From DASRHY01 sp046765875 (GTDB taxonomy: Bacteria; Actinomycetota; Actinomycetes; Propionibacteriales; Kribbellaceae), in NCBI GenBank assembly GCA_046765875.1, contig JBKPSJ010000127.1, forward strand, positions 1-17,322: a stretch of 17,322 bases of DNA, in the 5' to 3' direction. A program made the translations under genes and the position numbers. Positions 5,402 to 13,136 of the stretch are shown one piece after another. The notes under the pieces were generated by a model. The model saw nothing but the letters and a program-made list of their open reading frames with translations, ran no database searches and was not told the origin of the DNA. The stretch's first letter is position 1; each line of letters begins with the position of its first letter.

Positions 5402-6903
5402 CGCACCACCGACTCCACAACCCCGCCAGACTCCCCAGTCTCGCCAGACTCCCCAGGCGCCTTGGGATCGACGGGATCCGCCGGTTCGGAGGCGCGTTCG
5501 GCGAGGATCTCGACGACCTCGGGCCCGACCAGGGTCACGTCGCCCGCGCCAAGGGTGAGCACCAGGTCGCCCTTGCGCGCCAGCCCGGCCACCAGCCCGG
5601 GCACCGCCGACCAGGACGGCTCGAACCGGACTCGCTCGGGCGGCAGCGGTACGTGCTTGGCGATCAGCGCACCGGTCACGCCCGGCTCGGGGTCCTCCCG
5701 GGCGGCGAACACGTCCATCACGACGACCTCGTCGGCCAGCGCCAAAGCCTGCGAGAACTCCGTGGCGAAGATCCGGGTCCGGCTGAACAGGTGCGGCTGG
5801 AAGCATGCGATCACCCGGCCGTCGTCGGCCACCTCTCGCGCCGCGGTCAGGTCGGCTGCCAGTTCGGTCGGGTGGTGCGCGTACGAGTCGAACACCCGCA
5901 CGCCGTCCTCGAGCCCCTTGAACTCGAACCGCCGTCCGGTGCCGGTGAACGCCGCCAGCCCTTCGGACAGGTTCGCCGGCGAGAAGCCGAGCTCGATCCC
6001 GACGGTCAGCGCCGCGGCAGCGTTCAAGGCGTTGTGCCTGCCCGGCTGCTGAAGTCGTACCTCGCCGAGCCGGCGGCCGTGTACGACCGGTACGAACGAC
6101 TGCGTGGCTCCGTACGCGGTGATCTCGGTGACCCGGGTGTCTGCCTCATCACCGGTGCCATACGTCCGGACCCGGACGCCGCCCTCGGCCGCGGACGCCG
6201 CGAGCCGCCGGCCACCGGCGTCGTCGAGGCACACCACCAGGAACCCGCCCGGCTCGAGCCGGCCGGTGAACGCCTCGAACGCGGCGAAGTAGCTGGCCGC
6301 GTCGCCGTAGTTGTCTAGGTGGTCGGGCTCGACCGAGGTGACGATCGCGACCTCGGGTGAGTACACCAGGAACGACCGGTCGGACTCGTCGGCCTCGGCC
6401 ACGAAGAACTCGCCGGTGCCGTCGTGGGCGTTCGAGCCGGACTCGTTGAGGTTGCCGCCGATCGCGTACGACGGATCGACACCGCAGTGCTGCAGCGCCA
6501 CAGTCAGCATCGAGGTGGTGGTTGTCTTGCCGTGGGTCCCGGCGACGCAGATCGTCCGGCGGCCGAGCATCAGCGAGTGCAGCGCCGCCGCGCGCGGGAT
6601 GATCGGGATGCCGAGCCTGCGGGCCTCGACCACCTCCGGGTTGGTCTCGCGGATCGCGGTCGACACGACGACGGTGTCCTCCTCGTCGACGTGTGCCGCG
6701 TCGTGCCCGACCCAGCAGGTGGCGCCGAGCGCGCGCAGCGCGGCGAGCACCTTGGAGTCCTTGGCGTCGCTGCCGGACACCTCGATGCCGCGCGAGGCCA
6801 TGATCCGGGCGATCCCGGACATGCCCGCGCCGCCGATACCGACGAAGTGAACCCGGCCGAGCTTCTCGGCGGGCAGGCAGTCCCGCGGTGCCTCGACGAT
6901 CAT
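5398..6903 (-). CDS. murC: UDP-N-acetylmuramate--L-alanine ligase MurC
   Basis: ATP-dependent cytoplasmic ligase that adds L-Ala to UDP-MurNAc, the first peptide step of peptidoglycan precursor synthesis. The 501 residues show the UDP-binding loop VHFVGIGGAGMSG at 18-30, the ATP P-loop GTHGKTTT at 122-129, EADESDRSF, the Mur-ligase segment PGRHNALNAAAAL, and the C-terminal DSYAHHPTEL and FQPHLFSRT. The ATG at 6901-6903 overlaps the murG stop (ATGA), and its own TGA overlaps ftsQ (ATGA). The last 28 or so residues (from about PADPVDPKAPGESGETGESG) extend past the conserved Mur domain. They are encoded partly by an 18-nt-period repeat and look disordered. Confidence 0.98.
   Translation of the reverse strand: MIVEAPRDCLPAEKLGRVHFVGIGGAGMSGIARIMASRGIEVSGSDAKDSKVLAALRALGATCWVGHDAAHVDEEDTVVVSTAIRETNPEVVEARRLGIPIIPRAAALHSLMLGRRTICVAGTHGKTTTTSMLTVALQHCGVDPSYAIGGNLNESGSNAHDGTGEFFVAEADESDRSFLVYSPEVAIVTSVEPDHLDNYGDAASYFAAFEAFTGRLEPGGFLVVCLDDAGGRRLAASAAEGGVRVRTYGTGDEADTRVTEITAYGATQSFVPVVHGRRLGEVRLQQPGRHNALNAAAALTVGIELGFSPANLSEGLAAFTGTGRRFEFKGLEDGVRVFDSYAHHPTELAADLTAAREVADDGRVIACFQPHLFSRTRIFATEFSQALALADEVVVMDVFAAREDPEPGVTGALIAKHVPLPPERVRFEPSWSAVPGLVAGLARKGDLVLTLGAGDVTLVGPEVVEILAERASEPADPVDPKAPGESGETGESGGVVESVVR
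5424..5456. repeat. 18-nt-period direct repeat in the 3' end of murC
   Basis: The 15-mer CGCCAGACTCCCCAG occurs at 5424-5438 and again at 5442-5456, spaced by 3 nt. It encodes the Gly-Glu-Ser-Gly runs in the disordered MurC tail just before the ftsQ start. It looks like a recent slippage duplication. Confidence 0.8.
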
Positions 6904-7994
6904 GAGGCGGCCACGTCCACGATCAGCCGGGCCAGCCGGTCGTCGGCGTCGGTACGGATCAGCCCGCGTGCCGCTGCCGACATCGTCGCCAGCCGGTGGG
7001 CGTCACCGATCAGCGCCGGCACGGTGCTTCGTACCCACTCGGTGGTCATCGCGGCGTTGTCGACCAGCAGGCCACCGCCGGCGTCGACGACCGGCTTGGC
7101 GTTCAGGGCTTGCTCACCGTTGCCGTGAGGCAACGGTACGTACACGGCGGGCAGGCCGACGCCGGACACCTCGGTGACCGTGTTCGCACCGGCACGGCAG
7201 ATCACCAGATCCGCCGCGGCGTAAGCGAGGTCCATCCGGTCCACGTACTGGAGTGCGGAGTACGGCGGAGTGCCGGAAGGGACCTCGAGCGTGTTCTTCG
7301 GCCCGATCACGTGCAGCACCTGCACTCCGGCCGCAGCGAGATCGGCCGCCGCACCGGCGACGGCCTCGTTGAGCCGCTGGGCGCCCTGCGAACCGCCGGT
7401 GACCAGCAGCGTCGGCGCCTCCGGATCGAGGTCGAAGAACTTGCGCGCATCGGCCCGAGCCCCGGCACGGTCCAGTTGGCTGATCGCACGCCGGATCGGC
7501 AGCCCGAGGTAGTCGGCATGCGGCAGGTCTGTGCCGGGGAACGAAACCGCGACATGGTCGGTGCAGAACCGGGCGGCGAACTTGTTCGCGATCCCCGGCA
7601 CGGCATTGCCCTCGTGGACCACGATCGGCGTCTTGCGCCGCCAGGCCGCGATGTACGCCGGTGTGGACACATATCCGCCGAACCCGACCAGGACGTCGGC
7701 CTTCGTGTCGTCCAGCACCTTCCGGGCGGCGGCCACGGCGGACCACATCTTGCCCGGTACGGCCAGCAGCGCGGCGCTCGCCCGTACGTTATGACGCAGC
7801 CGCGGCAGCGGGACCGGCGGGATGAGCTCGAGCCGGTAACCGGCCTCCGGCACCACCCGGGTCTCCAGGCCGCGCTCGGTGCCGAGGGCGGTGATGTCGA
7901 TAGACGGGTCGTGCCGCCGCAGTGCGTCGGCGGTGGCGATCAGCGGTGACGTGTGGCCGGCGGTGCCCCCGCCGGCCAGAACGATGCTGGTCAA
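6900..7994 (-). CDS. murG: MurG, undecaprenyl-PP-MurNAc-pentapeptide GlcNAc transferase
   Basis: Membrane-associated GT28 glycosyltransferase that adds GlcNAc from UDP-GlcNAc to lipid I, giving lipid II. The 364-residue protein has the N-terminal glycine loop GGGTAGHTSP at 8-17, GFGGYVSTPAYIAA, HEGNAVPGIANK, the second-domain loop TGGSQGAQRLNE, and the UDP-GlcNAc site with CRAGANTVTEVSGVGLPAVY and PLPHGNGEQALNA. The start is TTG at 7992-7994, overlapping the ftsW TGA as TTGA. A strong GAGGAAGG sits just upstream, which supports this start despite the rare codon. It ends by overlapping murC as ATGA. Order ftsW-murG-murC-ftsQ is the standard actinobacterial one. Confidence 0.98.
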   Translation of the reverse strand: MTSIVLAGGGTAGHTSPLIATADALRRHDPSIDITALGTERGLETRVVPEAGYRLELIPPVPLPRLRHNVRASAALLAVPGKMWSAVAAARKVLDDTKADVLVGFGGYVSTPAYIAAWRRKTPIVVHEGNAVPGIANKFAARFCTDHVAVSFPGTDLPHADYLGLPIRRAISQLDRAGARADARKFFDLDPEAPTLLVTGGSQGAQRLNEAVAGAAADLAAAGVQVLHVIGPKNTLEVPSGTPPYSALQYVDRMDLAYAAADLVICRAGANTVTEVSGVGLPAVYVPLPHGNGEQALNAKPVVDAGGGLLVDNAAMTTEWVRSTVPALIGDAHRLATMSAAARGLIRTDADDRLARLIVDVAAS

Positions 7995-9265
7995 ACCTTC
8001 CTCTTCTCCCGGGGCCCCCGGACTTCCCTGTGGTGTCTGTGGTGCCTGCGGTTCTCACGATGCTGACGGTGCTGACGGTGCTTCATGCGCAGTGCCGCCT
8101 GCGCGGCCGGCTCGGCCTTCGCGAACGACAACAGCATTCCGATCGCGATCAGCGTCGGCAGCAGCGCCGAACCACCGTACGACAACAGCGGGAGCGGGAT
8201 ACCGATGACCGGCAGAAGTCCGAGTACCGCACCGAGATTGACAAGTGCCTGGGCCATGATCCACACGGTTATCCCGGCCGCCGCGTATCGGATGAACGGC
8301 TCGCGGGTACGCATCGCGATCCGCACCCCGGCGTACGCCAGAGCAAGGAACAACACGAGCACCACCAGCGACCCGAACAGGCCGAGCTCTTCGCCGATCA
8401 CCGAGAAGATGAAGTCCGTATGTGCCTCCGGAAGGTTGCCCCACTTCTGCCGGCTGTTGCCGATCCCGACGCCCCACCAGCCGCCGGTCGAGAGCGCGTA
8501 GAACGAGTGGTACGCCTGCCAGCCGCCGTTCTGCGGATCCGCGAACGGGTCGAGGAACCCCAGCACCCGGTCCATCCGGTGCTTCGCGGTCACCACGAAG
8601 TACGTCGCCAGCCCGCCGACCAGGACGAACATCAGCACGAACAACCGGGTCGGGGCACCGACGATCCAGATCATCCCGAGCATGATCGCCATCAGCACCA
8701 GTGCAGTACCCAGATCGTGCTGACCTACGACGAGCGCGATCACGATCATCGACACCGGGATCATCGGGATCAGCAGGTGCTTCCACTGAGTGAGCAGCTT
8801 CTGCTTGCGCGCGTACAGGTCGGCACACCAGATCACCAGTGCGAGCTTGGCGAACTCGCTCGGCTGGATCTTGAGCGGGCCGCCGAACGACAGCCAGTTC
8901 TTGTTGCCCTTCACCTCGTACCCGAGCGGGGTGTACGTGAGCACCATCAAGGCCACCGAGCCGAGCAACGCGACGTAGGCGAGCATCCGCATGTGCCGCG
9001 GCTTGGTCCGCGCGGCGATCCAGGTCATCGGCAGGCCGACGCCGACCCAGATCAGCTGCCGGTAGAAGATCGTGTAGCTGTTCCCGTTCGCACGGTACGA
9101 CAGCACGCTCGACGCCGACAGCACCATCATCAGCCCGAGCGCGAGCAGCAACCCCGTCGCGCCGAGCACAAGATGGTATGACGTCAACGGCCGGTCGAGC
9201 ACGTTCTTGACCGTGACCGACCAGCTCCGCCGGGCCTGGCCCTGCGCTGTATGAGTGGTGGCCAT
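7991..9265 (-). CDS. ftsW: FtsW, SEDS-family septal peptidoglycan glycosyltransferase
   Basis: Polytopic SEDS glycosyltransferase that polymerises lipid II at the septum together with its transpeptidase partner FtsI. The 424 residues contain about ten hydrophobic segments from about 31 to 381. SEDS hallmarks are NWLSFGGPLKIQPSEFAKL at 123-141, GQHDLGTALV at 181-190, and NLPEAHTDFIFSVIGEELGL at 277-296 with the presumed catalytic D284. The C-terminal run is PVIGIPLPLLSYGGSALL. The ATG at 9263-9265 follows the murD TAG by 3 nt. The cytoplasmic tail at 391-424 is strikingly rich in His and Arg (HRQHRQHRENRRHHRHHR) and is partly encoded by a 9-nt tandem repeat at 8063-8080. Position next to murG and pairing with ftsI favour FtsW over RodA. 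Confidence 0.97.
   Translation of the reverse strand: MATTHTAQGQARRSWSVTVKNVLDRPLTSYHLVLGATGLLLALGLMMVLSASSVLSYRANGNSYTIFYRQLIWVGVGLPMTWIAARTKPRHMRMLAYVALLGSVALMVLTYTPLGYEVKGNKNWLSFGGPLKIQPSEFAKLALVIWCADLYARKQKLLTQWKHLLIPMIPVSMIVIALVVGQHDLGTALVLMAIMLGMIWIVGAPTRLFVLMFVLVGGLATYFVVTAKHRMDRVLGFLDPFADPQNGGWQAYHSFYALSTGGWWGVGIGNSRQKWGNLPEAHTDFIFSVIGEELGLFGSLVVLVLFLALAYAGVRIAMRTREPFIRYAAAGITVWIMAQALVNLGAVLGLLPVIGIPLPLLSYGGSALLPTLIAIGMLLSFAKAEPAAQAALRMKHRQHRQHRENRRHHRHHREVRGPREKRKV
8063..8080. repeat. 9-nt tandem repeat in the ftsW 3' end
   Basis: CTGACGGTG is present twice in direct succession at 8063-8071 and 8072-8080. It encodes the repeated His-Arg-Gln triplet in the FtsW tail. Similar but looser repeats continue toward the stop (TGTGGTG at about 8030-8045). 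Confidence 0.75.
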
Positions 9266-9268
9266 GCG

Positions 9269-10708
9269 CTACCGAGCAGAGGCGAGTGAGCGGACCGCCT
9301 CCGCGAAGGCGTCCCCGCGAGCGCCGTAGTTCGCGAACATGTCCCACGAGGCGCAACCTGGGGCCAGCAGCACGGTGTCGCCCGGCTCGGCGAGACCTGC
9401 CGCCTCGTCCACCACGCGTCGCATGGCTCCAGTGTCGGTGTCGGGCACCTCGATCACGGGGATATCGGGTGCGTGTCGGGTCAACGAGGCGGCGATCACC
9501 GCGCGGTCCTGGCCGAGCAGCACCACCCCGCGCAGCCGGTCGCGTACCGCGCGCACCAGCTCGTCGAAGGTCGCGCCCTTGGCCTGGCCGCCGGCGATCC
9601 AGACGACCGGCCTGTAGGCGGTCAGCGACGCCTGCGCGGCGTGCGGGTTGGTCGCCTTCGAGTCGTCGACGTACGCCACGCCGCCGATGTCGGCGACATG
9701 CGCGATCCGGTGCGCGTCCGGTGTGAACGCCCGCAGTCCCTGCTTGACCGCCGACGGAGGTACCCCGTACGCGCGGGCCAGGGCCGCCGCCGCTAGCGCG
9801 TTCGCCACATTGTGCGGAGCGGCCGGCTGTACATCCGTGACGGTGGCGACCTCGAGCGCCGAGGTCGCGCGCTGCTCGACGAACGCCCGGTCAACCAGCA
9901 GGTCGTCGACCACACCGAACATCGAGATGGCCGGATAGTTCAGCGTGAATCCGATGGCCCGGCAACCCTCGACCACGTCGGCGTCGATCACCATCTGCTC
10001 GGTCTTGTGGTCCTGCGCGTTGTACACGCAGGCGATCTGGCAGTTCTCGTAGATGCGACCCTTGTCCGCTGCGTACGCCTCCAGCGACCCGTGCCAATCG
10101 ACATGGTCCGGTGCGAAGTTGAGCACCACCGCGGCGTACGCCGACATCGAGTAGGTGAAGTGCAACTGGTAGCTGGAGAGTTCGACTGCGATCACGTCGT
10201 ACGGATCGGGGTCCATCACCGCCTCCAGCAACGGCAGCCCCACGTTGCCGGCGGCAACGGTACGGCGCCCGGCGGCGGCCAGGATCGAAGCCAGCATCTG
10301 CACGGTGGTGGTCTTGCCGTTCGTACCGGTCACGCACAGCCACGGTGCGGCGTTCTCGGGGTCGCGTAGCCGCCAGGCCAGCTCGATCTCGCTCCAGATC
10401 GGCAGCCCTCGATCGGCGGCCTGGGCGAGCAGGTCGGCGTCGGGGCGCCAGCCCGGCGAGGTGACGACGACGTCGGAGTCGTCCGGGAGGTCGGACGTGG
10501 TACCGAGCCGGATCTCGGCGCCGAGCGTCTCGAGGACCCGGGCCTTCTCCTCGAGGTCGGCGTTGTCGCGGTCGTCGAACCCGATCACATGCTGTGCGCC
10601 GGCCTGCAACAGCGAGTCCACGCAGGCGTACCCGGCCCGGCCGAAGCCCGCGACCACGAACCGGGTGGTCGCCCAGCCGGGGTCCGAGCGGCTCTCCAGC
10701 CCGGTCAT
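9269..10708 (-). CDS. murD: UDP-N-acetylmuramoylalanine--D-glutamate ligase MurD
   Basis: ATP-dependent ligase adding D-Glu to UDP-MurNAc-L-Ala in the cytoplasm. The 479-residue protein has a Rossmann-like UDP-binding start (FVVAGFGRAGYACVDSLL, 17-34), SPGWRPDADL at about 84-93, the P-loop GTNGKTTT at 128-135, VELSSYQL, NFAPDHVDWHGSLEAYAADK with the carbamylated-lysine position, and DDSKATNPHAA. LLAPGCASWDMF is near the C-terminus. The ATG at 10706-10708 overlaps the mraY stop as ATGA. The frame is open upstream to 11779, but that portion is antisense-like shadow within mraY in another frame, so the overlapping ATG is chosen. The TAG at 9269-9271 is 3 nt before ftsW. Confidence 0.98.
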   Translation of the reverse strand: MTGLESRSDPGWATTRFVVAGFGRAGYACVDSLLQAGAQHVIGFDDRDNADLEEKARVLETLGAEIRLGTTSDLPDDSDVVVTSPGWRPDADLLAQAADRGLPIWSEIELAWRLRDPENAAPWLCVTGTNGKTTTVQMLASILAAAGRRTVAAGNVGLPLLEAVMDPDPYDVIAVELSSYQLHFTYSMSAYAAVVLNFAPDHVDWHGSLEAYAADKGRIYENCQIACVYNAQDHKTEQMVIDADVVEGCRAIGFTLNYPAISMFGVVDDLLVDRAFVEQRATSALEVATVTDVQPAAPHNVANALAAAALARAYGVPPSAVKQGLRAFTPDAHRIAHVADIGGVAYVDDSKATNPHAAQASLTAYRPVVWIAGGQAKGATFDELVRAVRDRLRGVVLLGQDRAVIAASLTRHAPDIPVIEVPDTDTGAMRRVVDEAAGLAEPGDTVLLAPGCASWDMFANYGARGDAFAEAVRSLASAR

Positions 10709-11769
10709 GCGCCGGTCACCCACTCGGCGTAGAACACGCCCAGCCCGGTCACGACGCAGATGCCGCAGATGATCCAGAACCGGATCACCACGTTGACCTG
10801 GTCCCAGCCGAGCATCTCGAAATGGTGATGCAACGGTGCCATCCGGAACAACCGACTGCCCTTGGTGAGCTTGAAGTACCCGACCTGCAGGATCACCGAC
10901 GCGGTGATGATAACGAACAGTCCGCCAAGCAGGAGCAGCAGCAGCTCGGTCCGCGACATGATCGCCAGCCCGGCGAGCGCACCGCCGAGTGACAGCGAGC
11001 CGGTGTCGCCCATGAAGATCTTCGCGGGCGACGCGTTCCACCACAGGAACCCGAACAAGGCGCCGGTCAGGGCGGCCGCCACGACGGCGAGGTCGTGCGG
11101 ATCTCGGACCTCGTAGCACTTGGGGCCCGGCACGGTGGCGCAGTTCTGGTTGAACTGCCAGATGTTGATCAGCGTGTAGGCGCCGAACACCATCATCGCG
11201 GCGCCGGCGGCCAAGCCGTCCAGGCCGTCGGCCAGGTTGACCCCGTTCGACATGCCGGCGATCAGCAGCAGTATCCAGATGACCACCAGCACCGACCCGA
11301 TGTGCAGCCAGCTGATGTCGCGGATGAACGAGATGAACGGCGAGGCCGGCTTCTGACCGCGCCCGTCGGGGAACTGCAGCGCCAGAACCGCGAACGTCAC
11401 GGCGACCAGCGTCTGCCCGGCCAGCTTGGCCTTGCTGCGCAGACCCAGGCTGCGCTGCCGGAAGATCTTGATGAAGTCGTCGAGGAACCCGACCAGGCCC
11501 ATCCCGGCGAACAGGAACAGCACCAGCAGTGCCGATACCGTCGGGCCGCGCATGGTGATCAACTTGGCAGCGGTGTACGCGACGATCACCGCGAGAATGA
11601 TCACCGTGCCGCCCATGGTCGGCGTGCCGCGCTTGGTGTGGTGTGATGTCGGGCCGTCGTCGCGGATCAGCTGACCGTAGCCGCGCCGGACGAGCACCGC
11701 GATCGCGCCGCGGGTGCCGATCAGGGTGACGACCAGGGCCACCAGACCGGCGAGCAGGATCGCCCTCAT
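10705..11769 (-). CDS. mraY: MraY, phospho-MurNAc-pentapeptide transferase
   Basis: Integral membrane enzyme that transfers phospho-MurNAc-pentapeptide from UDP to undecaprenyl phosphate, making lipid I. The 354-residue protein has about ten membrane segments. It carries DGPTSHHTKRGTPTMGG at 38-54, the catalytic aspartates D97-D98 in GFLDDFIK, NGVNLADGLDGLAAG, the nucleotide-binding IFMGDTGSLSLGG, and the HHHFE loop (APLHHHFEMLGW). The ATG at 11767-11769 overlaps the murF TGA (ATGA), and its own TGA overlaps murD (ATGA). Length and order murF-mraY-murD are canonical. Confidence 0.99.
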   Translation of the reverse strand: MRAILLAGLVALVVTLIGTRGAIAVLVRRGYGQLIRDDGPTSHHTKRGTPTMGGTVIILAVIVAYTAAKLITMRGPTVSALLVLFLFAGMGLVGFLDDFIKIFRQRSLGLRSKAKLAGQTLVAVTFAVLALQFPDGRGQKPASPFISFIRDISWLHIGSVLVVIWILLLIAGMSNGVNLADGLDGLAAGAAMMVFGAYTLINIWQFNQNCATVPGPKCYEVRDPHDLAVVAAALTGALFGFLWWNASPAKIFMGDTGSLSLGGALAGLAIMSRTELLLLLLGGLFVIITASVILQVGYFKLTKGSRLFRMAPLHHHFEMLGWDQVNVVIRFWIICGICVVTGLGVFYAEWVTGA

Positions 11770-13136
11770 CCGGTGGCACCGATCAGCTCGGCGGCAAGCT
11801 TCTCCAGGCCGACCGCGCGGGAGGCCTTGACCAGCACCACGTCACCCGGCCGCAGCTCGCGCCGCAGCAGGTCGAGGGCGGCTTGCGCGCTGTCGACGTA
11901 CACCGACGTTCCTTCGCTCTGGGCTCCCACGTGGATCGGACGGGCCGCATCGCCCACCACGACCAGCCGGTTCACGCCCAGCCGCACCGTCAGTCTGCCG
12001 ACGGCCTCGTGCTCAGAGGCGGACGCCGCGCCGAGTTCGCGCATCTCGCCGAGCACCGCCCAGCTCCGGCGCGACCCGGCCACCGCCATCAGCGCCTCCA
12101 GCGCGGCCCGCATCGAAGCCGGGTTCGCGTTGTACGCGTCGTTGACCACCGTGACGCCGTCTGACCGCTCGGTGACCTCCATCCGCCATTTCGACTCCGA
12201 GACCGCCGAATTCAGGCCCGCCGCGACCGCCTCCGGTGGCATCCGGATCGCGTACGCCACCGCGGCCGCGGCCAGCGCGTTCGACACGTTGTGCCGGCCG
12301 ACGAGCTGGAGCCTGATCGGCCACTGCTGTCTGTCCCAGTGCAAGGTGAACGACGGCCGGCCGAACTCGTCGAGCACGACGTCGCTCGCCCGGACATCGG
12401 AGTCCTCGGCCTCTCCGAACAGCAGCGTGGACGCGACGGTCCGCGCGGCCATCGCCCGGACCCGGTCGTCGTCGGCGCTGAGCACGGCGTAGCCGTTCGG
12501 CGGAACCGCCTCGACCAGTTCGCCCTTGGCGACCGCGATCGCGTCCTGGCTGCCGAACTCGCCGATGTGGGACAGACCGACGTTGAGCACCAGCCCGATT
12601 CGCGGCGGCGTGATCCCGGTCAGGTACGTGATGTCCCCGCGGTGTCGCGCACCCATCTCGGAGACGAGGAAGCGGGTGCCGGTGTCGCACTGGAGCGCGG
12701 TCAACGGGTGACCGATCTCGTTGTTGAACGATCCCTTGGGCGCGACCGTCGGGCCCTGGGTCCGCAGCAGCTGAGCGATCAGGTCCTTGGTGCTGGTCTT
12801 GCCCTGTGAACCGGTCAGCCCGACGACGGTCAGGTTCGGCAGCCGGTCGACCACGTACCTGGCCAGCACTCCCAGGGCACGCTGGGTCTCGTCGACCACG
12901 ATGCATGGACCCTCGACCGGTCTGGTGGTCAGGGCCGCGACCGCGCCCTGCTTGGCCGCCATGGCCACATAGTCGTGGCCGTCGACCTTCTCGCCCGGGA
13001 ATGCGACGAACAGGCCGCCCTCGGCGACCGTACGCGAGTCGATCGAGGCGGGGGCGGTGACCATGGCATCGGGGTCGGCACCGGCGAGGGTGCCGCCGAC
13101 CGCCGTTGCGATCTCGGCGACGCTGAGCGGGATCAC
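11766..13136 (-). CDS. murF: MurF, UDP-MurNAc-tripeptide--D-alanyl-D-alanine ligase
   Basis: Cytoplasmic ligase adding the D-Ala-D-Ala dipeptide to complete UDP-MurNAc-pentapeptide. The 456 residues show the MurF-type N-terminal domain (SIDSRTVAEGGLFVAFPGEKVDGHD at 31-55, broken here only for naming), the P-loop GSQGKTSTK at 109-117, and GSFNNEIGHPLT. Further motifs are SEMGARHRGDI, LNVGLSHIGEFGS and NDAYNANPASMRAAL, all MurF-specific. The start is GTG at 13134-13136, overlapping the murE TGA as GTGA. It ends overlapping mraY as ATGA. The GSQGKT P-loop has Gln where Asn or Ser is more usual, but the catalytic GKT(S/T) is intact. Confidence 0.98.
   Translation of the reverse strand: MIPLSVAEIATAVGGTLAGADPDAMVTAPASIDSRTVAEGGLFVAFPGEKVDGHDYVAMAAKQGAVAALTTRPVEGPCIVVDETQRALGVLARYVVDRLPNLTVVGLTGSQGKTSTKDLIAQLLRTQGPTVAPKGSFNNEIGHPLTALQCDTGTRFLVSEMGARHRGDITYLTGITPPRIGLVLNVGLSHIGEFGSQDAIAVAKGELVEAVPPNGYAVLSADDDRVRAMAARTVASTLLFGEAEDSDVRASDVVLDEFGRPSFTLHWDRQQWPIRLQLVGRHNVSNALAAAAVAYAIRMPPEAVAAGLNSAVSESKWRMEVTERSDGVTVVNDAYNANPASMRAALEALMAVAGSRRSWAVLGEMRELGAASASEHEAVGRLTVRLGVNRLVVVGDAARPIHVGAQSEGTSVYVDSAQAALDLLRRELRPGDVVLVKASRAVGLEKLAAELIGATG

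Noticed and set aside
5402..5806. N-terminal extension of FtsQ to 382 residues
   Set aside because: It overlaps murC in another frame; the ATGA junction at 5398-5401 gives a normal-length FtsQ.
7922..9181. Plus-strand frame of 419 codons opposite ftsW
   Set aside because: Antisense shadow of ftsW with His/Arg/Asp-rich nonsense composition.
10709..11779. N-terminal extension of MurD giving an 836-residue fusion
   Set aside because: The extension lies wholly within mraY in another frame; MurD homology begins at the ATG that overlaps the mraY stop.
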